Positions 1 through 5,788 of a stretch of DNA of 6,703 nt are shown in pieces. The DNA is from Flavobacteriaceae bacterium UBA3478. Its GTDB lineage: Bacteria > Bacteroidota > Bacteroidia > Flavobacteriales > Flavobacteriaceae. The notes under the pieces were generated by a model. That model was not told the origin of the DNA. It saw only the letters and a program-made list of their open reading frames with translations, and ran no database searches. Numbering within the stretch: the first letter of the stretch is position 1; each line of letters begins with the position of its first letter. The stretch is taken from positions 26,789 through 33,491 of the forward strand of contig DFQX01000003.1 of assembly GCA_002381155.1 (NCBI GenBank), in the 5' to 3' direction. The position numbers were made by a program, and so were the translations under genes.

Positions 1-603
1 ATTACAGAGGAAAAAGGGCCTGTCATTTTCAAAGATCGCGGGAGCAAATTCTATGGATACGCTGCACCATTTAATCACTTAGAGGACTTTAAATCAAGGA
101 TCGGGCAATTCAGACTTTTGTATCCCAAAGCGAATCACGTGATATCAGCCTATCGAGACCAACCTCAAAAAAATCAAACCTTTTGCACAGATGACGGGGA
201 ACCAAAAAATAGCTCGGGACCTCCTGTCTTAGGTCAGATTATACAACATAATCTATATAATACCGCGGTATTTGTAGTTAGAGAATTTGGAGGAACACCA
301 CTCGGTATACCTGGCTTAATGGGCGCATATAAAACCACTGCAAATGGCGTACTTTTAGAGTGTGAAAAAATGAAAGTTATCCCTTCAACAGACTATTCGG
401 TACAGGTCAACTATACAGATGAGAGATGGCTCACAACAATGATTGAAAAGCACGGTGGTAAAATCAAATCTACCAGCTACTTAGAACTCATTTCGATAGC
501 ATTCACTATTCCCCTATCAACCAATGAAGTTTTTCTTTTCAAATTAAAAAATAACAAGCGGTATGTTGATCTAATTATTTCTGAATCAGAGAAAGCAGAC
601 TAG
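1..603 (+). CDS. yigZ: YigZ/IMPACT-family protein (UPF0029), 5' end missing
   Basis: The frame is open from base 1 to the TAG at 601-603 and gives 200 residues in the window. The true start lies outside, probably only some ten codons upstream judging by family length. Visible family marks are PKANHVISAY (window residues 42-51), the TDDGEP motif (63-68) followed by S-G-P-P-V-L, and the glycine-rich FGGTPLGIPGL signature (96-106) followed by an AYKT segment. These identify the IMPACT N-terminal domain; the remaining ~70 residues match the position of the small C-terminal domain of YigZ proteins. The family is conserved in bacteria, but its biochemical role is not settled: eukaryotic IMPACT acts in translational control through GCN1, and nucleic-acid binding has been suggested for YigZ. 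One oddity is R-E-F before GG, where the family usually has an aromatic pair (R-[FYW]-[FYW]). A TTG at 118 opens a shorter frame but would cut the domain, so it is not the start. The 3' end overlaps the convergent thioesterase by 29 bp. Confidence 0.9.
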   Translation: MTEEKGPVIFKDRGSKFYGYAAPFNHLEDFKSRIGQFRLLYPKANHVISAYRDQPQKNQTFCTDDGEPKNSSGPPVLGQIIQHNLYNTAVFVVREFGGTPLGIPGLMGAYKTTANGVLLECEKMKVIPSTDYSVQVNYTDERWLTTMIEKHGGKIKSTSYLELISIAFTIPLSTNEVFLFKLKNNKRYVDLIISESEKAD

Positions 604-973
604 CTGGTAATTTAATCGGCTTAAAAGAACTAAAATCGGTAGCAACTAAGGTCACTTCTCCCTCAACTAAAAGTCGCTTATTTTCATCGTAGATTTTGTT
701 CTGAAACACAAGAGATGCACCCCCGATTTTTACAAGTTCAGTCTCAACAGAAAGTAACTGATCATACCTAGCCGGCGCCTTGTAATTGATACTAAAATTT
801 ACCACGGGAAGAAGCACACCGGAATCTTCTAAGCGAGCGTAGTCAAGCCCTTTGTTACGCAACCACTCAACCCTTCCTAACTCGAAGTATGACAGATAGT
901 TAGCGTGATAAACAATTCCCATACGATCGGTCTCTTGGTAGCGTACTCGAACCTGTATATAGTTTGTATTCAA
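575..973 (-). CDS. Acyl-CoA thioesterase, 4HBT hotdog fold (YbgC/FadM-like)
   Basis: A 132-residue single hotdog-domain protein, the usual family length. The N-terminal block RVRYQETDRMGIVYHANYL (residues 9-27) is the classic 4-hydroxybenzoyl-CoA thioesterase/YbgC signature; D16 is the likely catalytic acid, with H23 and N25 in the following YHANY motif. The rest fits the central helix (YFELGRVEWL, 29-38) and the beta strands (NFSINYKAP, 59-67; LLVEGEVTLVATD, 101-113). The family hydrolyses acyl-CoA thioesters in the cytoplasm; the chain length preferred here cannot be read from sequence. The start is a TTG at 971-973. No ATG occurs in frame before the stop at 989-991, and the next Met (M18) lies inside the active-site motif. 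No clear Shine-Dalgarno precedes it. The gene is divergent from dnaA and converges on yigZ with a 29-bp overlap. I leave the symbol blank because orthology to E. coli ybgC or fadM is unproven. Confidence 0.9.
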   Translation of the reverse strand: MNTNYIQVRVRYQETDRMGIVYHANYLSYFELGRVEWLRNKGLDYARLEDSGVLLPVVNFSINYKAPARYDQLLSVETELVKIGGASLVFQNKIYDENKRLLVEGEVTLVATDFSSFKPIKLPASLLSLIQK

Positions 974-1168
974 TGATGAATTTTTAAATTAATCCCCCCG
1001 CATTTGCAGGTTTCTTATTTATGTTAAAAAAACTTAAAAACAAATACCTAAATAATTTTTTTTTAAGCAAAGAAGTAAACATATTTGTTTTTCCAACGAT
1101 GGGTAACCTTTTTGGTTTTTATTATTCATCGATTCGTTAAATTTTAAGCCTAGTAATAAACAGTGAAG
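974..1168. promoter_or_regulatory. Divergent control region between thioesterase and dnaA
   Basis: 195 bp without a credible gene, strongly AT-rich, with several A and T tracts. It must carry the promoters for both flanking genes. A sequence CATATTTG at 1080-1087 is one base from the Bacteroidota -7 element TAnnTTTG and could serve dnaA with a leader of about 75 nt, but I see no matching TTG at the -33 position, so this is only a candidate. A run of six C at 994-999 stands out. On the minus strand the adjoining bases can fold as CCTGC-AAAT-GCGGG (five pairs, one G-U) in the thioesterase leader. I found no TTATNCACA DnaA box on either strand, so there is no evidence here for oriC or classical DnaA autoregulation. 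Confidence 0.55.
1036..1092. repeat. Perfect 11-bp inverted repeat upstream of dnaA
   Basis: AAAAACAAATA at 1036-1046 is the exact reverse complement of TATTTGTTTTT at 1082-1092, with 35 nt between the arms. Each arm carries a TATTTG, one reading toward the thioesterase and one toward dnaA, which is suggestive of paired promoter or operator half-sites. The arms are nearly pure A/T in an AT-rich region, so chance is a serious alternative. Confidence 0.5.
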
Positions 1169-2581
1169 ATGTCTGCTGAACACGTTTGGAATAAATGCTT
1201 GTCCTTTATAAAGGATAACATTCAACCCCAGGCGTACAAGACATGGTTTGAACCTATCTATCCTGTTAAACTCCAAGACAATGCACTGAGTATTCAAGTT
1301 CCTAGTAAGTTTTTTTACGAATGGCTTGAAGAGCACTATGTAAAATTATTAAAAGTTGCACTCCGCAAAGAACTGGGAGAGTCAGCAAAGCTTCTTTATG
1401 TAATTAAAATGCAAAATGAGGAAGCAACTTCACATACTGAGCAAATCCCTAGTAGAAATAAGAGCGCATTCTCTACTCAAGAACTTGACGTTCCTATTGT
1501 ACAAAAAGATCCTGGATTAAAGAATCCTTTTGTCATTCCTGGTATACGAAATATTAAAATTGATTCTCAACTTAATACCTCTTATAGCTTTGAGAGCTTC
1601 TTAGAAGGAGAATCAAACCGTTTAGCCAGATCAGCTGGTCAGGCCGTTGCGAACAAGCCAGGGGGCACTTCATTTAATCCATTACTGATTTTCGGGAATG
1701 TAGGATTAGGGAAAACACACTTATTACACGCCATTGGTGTAGATATCAAAGAAAAGCATCCCGATAAAACGGTACTTTACATTTCTGCAGAGAAATTTAC
1801 CCAGCAATACATCGAGTCAGTAAAGAATAACACGAGGAATGATTTTATTCACTTTTATCAACTGATCGATACTTTACTGATTGATGACGTTCAATTCCTG
1901 GCCGGTAAGAGTGGAACTCAAGATGTATTCTTCCACATCTTCAATCATCTACATCAAAACGGCAAACAGGTAGTTTTAAGCTCTGACAAAGCCCCTGTAG
2001 ATATGCAAGACATCGAACAGCGCCTACTATCGCGCTTCAAATGGGGACTTTCTGCAGAACTACAGCAACCAGACTATCAAACAAGAGTAGCCATTCTTAA
2101 GAATAAGTTATACCTAGATGGTATGACACTACCTGAAGACATCATCGACTACATCGCCCAGAATATTAAAAGCAATATCAGAGAGCTAGAAGGTGCTATC
2201 ATCTCCTTGATCGCTCAAGCATCTTTTAATAAAAAGGAGGTAACTATAGAGCTCGCTCAGCAGGTGGTAGATAAATTTGTTAAGAATACTAAAAAAGAAG
2301 TCTCGATCGATTATATCCAGAAAATGGTGGCTGATTATTTCGAGATGGATCTTGATACCCTGCAATCCAAGACTCGAAAGCGTCATATTGTTCAAGCAAG
2401 GCAATTAGCCATGTATTTTGCCAAAAAATACACCAAAGCTTCACTTGCAAGTATTGGATCACAAATTGGTAAGCGAGATCATGCTACAGTTTTACATGCC
2501 TGTCGTACCGTAGAGAATCTTGCTGATACAGACAAGCAATTCAGAAAATACATTGACGATTTAGGTAAGAAGTTTTCTTAA
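1169..2581 (+). CDS. dnaA: Chromosomal replication initiator protein DnaA
   Basis: A full-length 470-residue DnaA, the ATPase that binds origin DnaA boxes, melts the origin and loads the replicative helicase. Domain I is residues 1 to about 85 (VWNKCLSFIKDN, then TWFEPI at 25-30). Domain II is a short variable linker, about 86-115. Domain III is the AAA+ core: Walker A GNVGLGKT (176-183, K182), Walker B LLIDD (236-240), sensor 1 around SSDK (271-274), Arg-finger region RLLSRF (285-290) and sensor 2 in NIRELEGA (336-343, R338). Domain IV ends with the DNA-binding signature GKRDHATVLHA (434-444). No key residue is missing. I chose the ATG at 1169; an in-frame GTG at 1163 would add only two residues and cannot be excluded. 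No clear Shine-Dalgarno is present. The methyltransferase starts 31 nt downstream on the same strand and is probably co-transcribed. Confidence 0.98.
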   Translation: MSAEHVWNKCLSFIKDNIQPQAYKTWFEPIYPVKLQDNALSIQVPSKFFYEWLEEHYVKLLKVALRKELGESAKLLYVIKMQNEEATSHTEQIPSRNKSAFSTQELDVPIVQKDPGLKNPFVIPGIRNIKIDSQLNTSYSFESFLEGESNRLARSAGQAVANKPGGTSFNPLLIFGNVGLGKTHLLHAIGVDIKEKHPDKTVLYISAEKFTQQYIESVKNNTRNDFIHFYQLIDTLLIDDVQFLAGKSGTQDVFFHIFNHLHQNGKQVVLSSDKAPVDMQDIEQRLLSRFKWGLSAELQQPDYQTRVAILKNKLYLDGMTLPEDIIDYIAQNIKSNIRELEGAIISLIAQASFNKKEVTIELAQQVVDKFVKNTKKEVSIDYIQKMVADYFEMDLDTLQSKTRKRHIVQARQLAMYFAKKYTKASLASIGSQIGKRDHATVLHACRTVENLADTDKQFRKYIDDLGKKFS

Positions 2582-2612
2582 ACCCTAGCCAATCGACTAA
2601 CAACTTATCTTA

Positions 2613-3332
2613 ATGGCAAACCCTTTTGGTAATCTATACCTTATACCCGTACCTATTCATGAGGGTGAGGCATCTTTTTCTATTCCCAAAGGAGTTATTG
2701 AACGTGTTAAACAGCTGAACCACTTTGTGGTTGAAAATGAGAAGACAGCTAGAAAGATGATTCGATGTATTTATCCCGAGGTATCTCAACCCGATCTAAC
2801 CCTATCCATTTTAGACAAAAACACACCAACAACAGGAATTGAATCTTTGCTTTCTCCTTGCCAAAAAGGGATATCTATAGGGCTGATGTCTGAGGCAGGC
2901 GTACCTGCAGTAGCCGACCCAGGAAGTCGCTTAGTTGAGGCTGCTCACCAAAAAAATATCAAGGTGATCCCCTTAGTGGGCCCTTCATCAATTTTACTCG
3001 CACTTATGGCAAGTGGACTTAATGGACAAAGCTTTGCATTTAACGGGTACTTACCTATTGATTCAAACGATAAAAAAAGAACTGTACTCGAATTAGAAAA
3101 ACGGTCATTTAGTTTTGGTCAAACTCAAATCTTTATGGAAACTCCTTATCGAAATGATAAAATGTTTGAGTTTCTGCTTAAGATTTTAGGTAATGAAACC
3201 CTTTTGTCTGTAGCGGTCGAATTAAATGGTGACAAGGAGTACATTAAAACACTACCGGTTAGTATGTGGAAAACTACAACTAGTCCCGACCTCCACAAAA
3301 GACCTGCAATTTTCAGCATCCTTAAGAAATAA
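2613..3332 (+). CDS. RsmI-like SAM-dependent methyltransferase, short form
   Basis: 239 residues with the tetrapyrrole-methylase fold of the RsmI (YraL) family; E. coli RsmI, about 286 residues, 2'-O-methylates C1402 of 16S rRNA. Seen here are the N-terminal strand GNLYLIPVPI (6-15), the cofactor-side motif SEAGVPAVADPG (matching SDAGTP...DPG of RsmI), VIPLVGPSSILLALMASG (RsmI: PLPGP...), a METPYRN block and an EL segment near residue 202. Differences from canonical RsmI are clear: HEGEAS stands where RsmI has GNLxD, an EKTARKM stretch stands where it has EDTR, and the C-terminal extension is absent. I infer a paralogue with a possibly different RNA or other target, so no symbol is given. The ATG at 2613 directly precedes the conserved first strand. 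The gene lies 31 nt behind dnaA, likely in one transcript, and stops 12 nt from the convergent mltG with no intrinsic terminator visible. Confidence 0.85.
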   Translation: MANPFGNLYLIPVPIHEGEASFSIPKGVIERVKQLNHFVVENEKTARKMIRCIYPEVSQPDLTLSILDKNTPTTGIESLLSPCQKGISIGLMSEAGVPAVADPGSRLVEAAHQKNIKVIPLVGPSSILLALMASGLNGQSFAFNGYLPIDSNDKKRTVLELEKRSFSFGQTQIFMETPYRNDKMFEFLLKILGNETLLSVAVELNGDKEYIKTLPVSMWKTTTSPDLHKRPAIFSILKK

Positions 3333-3344
3333 ACAACTTGCTTA

Positions 3345-4379
3345 TTACCTTCTAATGTTTCGATCGTTTAGCCATTCGATATAGGCTTTTCGTTTCTTGT
3401 TATGCTCAGAGAGTGTTTTAGAAAAATTGTGATAACCAGGTCTTTCGACATCAGCAACAAAATACAGATATGGATTTTTCTCTGCATTTAAAACCGCTTC
3501 AATCGCACTCATTTCAGGCATTGTGATCGGCCCTATTGGCAAGCCACTTCTTTTGTAAGTATTATAAGGGTTATCTAAGCGAAGATCTCGATATAAAACA
3601 CGGTGAATGATGGTATCAAAATTACCTGTTGTATGCTTTATCGAATAAACAACAGTCGGATCTGCCTGTAGTTTCATATTCTTTCTGAGCCTGTTCAAAT
3701 AGACACCAGCAACCCTAGGTCGTTCATCTACTTTCACTGATTCTTTAGAAACAATCGAAGCAAGGGTATAAACCTCAGAGGGAGATAGTTTAATCTCATT
3801 CGCTTGTGCGAGTCGACTTTCATTCCAGTAATCCCGATATTCCTTTAACATTCGATTTCGATACTGAATAGAAGAAGTATTCCAATAAACCTCATAAGTG
3901 TTAGGAAGTATAAGGCTTAGCACGTTTTCAGGTCGGAGTTTGGTTTGAAACAGAAAGTCAGGATCATAAAAAGCTTCTATTATATCAGCACTATCTGCCT
4001 CGATTATTCTTGAGACATATCCCGCAACCTCTTCAATTCTCTCAAAGGGAGCAATCACAAGATCTATAGGTTTATTTTCAGAACGTAAAACCCTGATCAG
4101 CTCGTTGTTGTTCATCCCTTTATATAATACAAAACGACCTGGCTTAATGTTCTGCAGATACTTCTTTCGGTTAGCCACCCATCGAAAAGTTCTAGAACTC
4201 TTCAAGAAAGGGGTAATTTGAGTCATAAATTCCTCTTCTGAGGTATCGGTCTCTATAAACAGAAGTTGATATTCATTTTCAAATTTGGTGTTTGAAGCGA
4301 AGATTATACCGTAACCAACCAAAAGCAGTAAGCATCCGGCAGCTACTAAAGCAAAAATCCACTTCTTTATATTTTTCAT
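3345..4379 (-). CDS. mltG: Endolytic murein transglycosylase MltG (YceG-like)
   Basis: MltG cleaves newly made peptidoglycan glycan strands at the periplasmic face of the inner membrane and is thought to set strand ends during synthesis. The 344-residue product, close to the 340 of E. coli, begins MKNIKKW followed by a single membrane anchor (about 7-28), then a LysM-like region and the YceG catalytic domain. The core motif ASIVSKES (207-214) holds the conserved glutamate E213, equivalent to the catalytic Glu of the family. Then come ERPRVAGVYLNRL (219-231), the LQADPTVVY block (237-245), PYNTYKRSGLPIGPI (271-285) and PYLYFVAD (303-310) with the terminal HN motif (326-327). The frame stays open to a possible start at 4439, but the ATG at 4379 gives a normal N-terminus directly before the membrane anchor and avoids overlap with the upstream gene. 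It is the last gene of the dapF operon, 4 nt after the acetyltransferase stop. Confidence 0.95.
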   Translation of the reverse strand: MKNIKKWIFALVAAGCLLLLVGYGIIFASNTKFENEYQLLFIETDTSEEEFMTQITPFLKSSRTFRWVANRKKYLQNIKPGRFVLYKGMNNNELIRVLRSENKPIDLVIAPFERIEEVAGYVSRIIEADSADIIEAFYDPDFLFQTKLRPENVLSLILPNTYEVYWNTSSIQYRNRMLKEYRDYWNESRLAQANEIKLSPSEVYTLASIVSKESVKVDERPRVAGVYLNRLRKNMKLQADPTVVYSIKHTTGNFDTIIHRVLYRDLRLDNPYNTYKRSGLPIGPITMPEMSAIEAVLNAEKNPYLYFVADVERPGYHNFSKTLSEHNKKRKAYIEWLNDRNIRR

Positions 4380-4383
4380 AGGT

Positions 4384-4899
4384 CTACACCAATTTTTTTT
4401 GATACCATAGTTGTGTTTCAAAACCGCTAGGAGTAGCAATCCAATCGTGCATCACTCCAGACTTTTGAAATCCAGCTTTCTCAAAAAGCCTGATACTATG
4501 ACTATTCGATTCAGAAATCACAGCGGCTAGTTGTCTACAATTTAGCCAAGATTTCGCATAGTCACACATAGTAACAACCGCTTTTACTCCAATACCTTTA
4601 TTGCGGTGTAAAGGATCTATAACTAAACCAATCATTGCATTCCCATGCTTAGGATTGAAATCAAAAAGATCTACGATACCAACAGATGTTCCTGACACTG
4701 TAACTACTAATCGTAATTGACCGATTTTAAATGGGTCGAGATGGGCGTGATCTAAATATTTTTTTAGTCGATTCTTAGAAAGCGGTCTTTGATTTTCTGA
4801 ATACTTCCAAATTTCAGGATCATTCTCTAACCGAAATAAGAAATCCAGGTCTTCTGGTTCTAATGCCCTTAATTCAACCGAAGGGTAAGTCTCTTTCAT
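4384..4899 (-). CDS. GNAT-family N-acetyltransferase
   Basis: 171 residues of a single GNAT domain resembling the RimJ/RimL/SpeG-like branch (Acetyltransf_3 type). It opens with VELRALEPEDLDFLFRLENDPEIW (8-31), typical for that branch. The acetyl-CoA pyrophosphate-binding motif is R-N-K-G-I-G (99-104), after the strand GLVIDP (91-96). A later NSHSIRLFEKAGF (132-144) is the conserved C-terminal motif. Proteins of this type transfer acetyl groups from acetyl-CoA to amines such as polyamines, protein N-termini, amino acids or antibiotics; the sequence does not say which. Position is the best clue: its ATG overlaps the dapF stop as TAATG and mltG follows after 4 nt, so all three are probably translated from one mRNA. 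A link to peptidoglycan or diaminopimelate metabolism is possible but is only inferred from this context. Confidence 0.92.
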   Translation of the reverse strand: MKETYPSVELRALEPEDLDFLFRLENDPEIWKYSENQRPLSKNRLKKYLDHAHLDPFKIGQLRLVVTVSGTSVGIVDLFDFNPKHGNAMIGLVIDPLHRNKGIGVKAVVTMCDYAKSWLNCRQLAAVISESNSHSIRLFEKAGFQKSGVMHDWIATPSGFETQLWYQKKLV

Positions 4900-4901
4900 T
4901 A
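4897..4901 (-). promoter_or_regulatory. TAATG stop/start overlap between dapF and GNAT gene
   Basis: On the minus strand the dapF TAA (4901-4899) shares its last base with the acetyltransferase ATG (4899-4897). Such one-base overlaps usually mean translational coupling. No separate ribosome binding site is evident apart from what lies inside the dapF 3' end. Confidence 0.8.
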
Positions 4902-5681
4902 CTCTAGATCTATAACCCCTGTAAACACATGAATTGCAGGGCCCGTTAAGTAAACATTTACAAAACCTGAATCCGAAGGTTCAAAGCGCACCCACAGCAT
5001 TCCACCCACCGCATTCAACTCAATCTCTGTAGCAGCTATTTTCTGATCGAAATAAGCAGCAATTGCAGCAGCTGTGATTCCAGTTCCACAAGCATGAGTC
5101 TCCGCTTCTACCCCTCTTTCGTAAGTTCTAATTGCAAGCTTATTTTTTCCGAGAAGTTCAACAAAATTAACATTACATCCGGCAGGGCTAAAAGCGTAGC
5201 GAAGTGCTCTACCTTGACTTTCAACTTCAATTTTATCAACCTCCGTAACCCAAACTATCTGATGTGGAGACCCGGTGTCTAAAAACAAATTATCGTTATC
5301 CAAACGTTCTACACGAGAAACATTTGACATATTAATTTCGATAAGATGATCTTTTCGTTTCGCTCCTAGAGGGGTGCCATTGAAATCAAAAGTAATAGCA
5401 TCTGAAAGACCTTTGTGATCAATACCGAATTGGACAATACAGCGTGCCCCGTTACCACAAAAAGAAGACTCTGATCCATCAGAATTAAAATACATCATTT
5501 TAAAATCTAACTCGTTATGGCAATCGTAAAACATAAGACCATCTGCACCAACGCCATAGCGTCTTTCACAAATCTGCTTAATCTGTTTGGCGTTAAGCTC
5601 AAAGGATACTTCTGAACGATCGATAATCACAAAATCATTCCCCGCTCCGTGATACTTATAAAATGGCACCTTTACATTCAT
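4899..5681 (-). CDS. dapF: Diaminopimelate epimerase DapF
   Basis: DapF interconverts LL- and meso-diaminopimelate in the cytoplasm, giving the cross-linking residue of peptidoglycan and the direct precursor of lysine. The 260-residue product has the two pseudo-symmetrical halves of the family, each with its catalytic cysteine: C75 in SSFCGNGARC (72-81) and C198 in HACGTG (196-201). Also visible are YHGAGNDFVIID (10-21), YGVGADGLM (42-50), FNSDGS (65-70), the substrate-binding NVNFVE (170-175) and ERG (188-190). I chose the ATG at 5681 because the family normally begins a few residues before the F-Y-K-Y-x-G-x-G-N-D-F block; an in-frame TTG at 5699 would add six residues. A GAGG lies about 14 nt before the ATG, rather far for a ribosome binding site. 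It is the first gene of a dapF-GNAT-mltG operon and divergent from the htrA-type gene. It appears intact. Confidence 0.97.
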   Translation of the reverse strand: MNVKVPFYKYHGAGNDFVIIDRSEVSFELNAKQIKQICERRYGVGADGLMFYDCHNELDFKMMYFNSDGSESSFCGNGARCIVQFGIDHKGLSDAITFDFNGTPLGAKRKDHLIEINMSNVSRVERLDNDNLFLDTGSPHQIVWVTEVDKIEVESQGRALRYAFSPAGCNVNFVELLGKNKLAIRTYERGVEAETHACGTGITAAAIAAYFDQKIAATEIELNAVGGMLWVRFEPSDSGFVNVYLTGPAIHVFTGVIDLE

Positions 5682-5716
5682 ACCTGCAATATACCTCAAT
5701 TTTTATAGGAATTAGA

Positions 5717-5736
5717 AGCGTTAAATGAGCGTTAAA
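5717..5736. repeat. Tandem 9-bp direct repeat with 11-bp period, possible response-regulator site
   Basis: AGCGTTAAA occurs at 5717-5725 and again at 5728-5736, exactly 11 bp apart. The core reads GTTAAA-N5-GTTAAA. One helical turn between half-sites is the usual geometry for OmpR/PhoB-family response regulators, and the pattern resembles the proteobacterial CpxR box (GTAAA-N5-GTAAA), which controls envelope-stress genes including degP. A regulator is inferred only; the site lies 36 nt from the dapF start and 52 nt from the htrA start and could serve either. Confidence 0.45.
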
Positions 5737-5752
5737 AGCCTATTTTAAAAAG

Positions 5753-5770
5753 AAAAATGATTTCATTTTT
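5753..5770. repeat. Perfect 8-bp palindrome just upstream of htrA
   Basis: AAAAATGA (5753-5760) and TCATTTTT (5763-5770) are exact reverse complements with two T between them, ending 18 nt before the htrA ATG. It could be a dimeric operator or a small hairpin in the 5' leader. The arms are AT-rich, so a chance origin is quite possible. Confidence 0.4.
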
Positions 5771-5788
5771 GTAAAAAAATCAAGTATT

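Larger units (their letters stand above)
5682..5788. promoter_or_regulatory. Divergent control region between dapF and htrA
   Basis: A 107-bp AT-rich gap between two divergent starts, so it should hold promoters for both the dapF operon and htrA. It contains a tandem GTTAAA repeat (5717-5736) and a perfect palindrome (5753-5770), listed separately. I could not place a good TAnnTTTG -7 element on either strand; the nearest on the plus strand is CATTTTTG (5764-5771), which lies so close to the htrA ATG that the leader would be only about ten nt. Confidence 0.6.

Noticed and set aside
1105..1117. AACC-TTTTT-GGTT hairpin followed by T-rich DNA in the dnaA leader, as an attenuator
   Set aside because: The stem has only four pairs with a five-base loop, too weak to claim termination, and such short stems are common by chance.
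1034..1336. 100-codon minus-strand open frame overlapping the dnaA start
   Set aside because: It lies opposite the dnaA domain I coding region and its AT-rich leader, has low-complexity composition, matches no family I know and would collide with dnaA.
2186..2404. 72-codon minus-strand open frame inside dnaA
   Set aside because: It is fully antisense to the conserved DnaA domain III/IV region, with no motif and no independent context.
3328..3346. AATAA/TTATT inverted repeat between the methyltransferase and mltG as a bidirectional terminator
   Set aside because: Five A/T pairs with a mismatch next to the loop and no following T-run give no credible terminator.
4380..4439. Extended MltG start at 4439 adding 20 residues
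   Set aside because: It would put a charged stretch before the membrane anchor and overlap the acetyltransferase by 56 bp; the ATG at 4379 gives the normal N-terminus.
5094..5282. 62-codon plus-strand open frame inside dapF
   Set aside because: It is antisense to the conserved C-terminal half of DapF including the second catalytic cysteine region; a shadow of the real gene.
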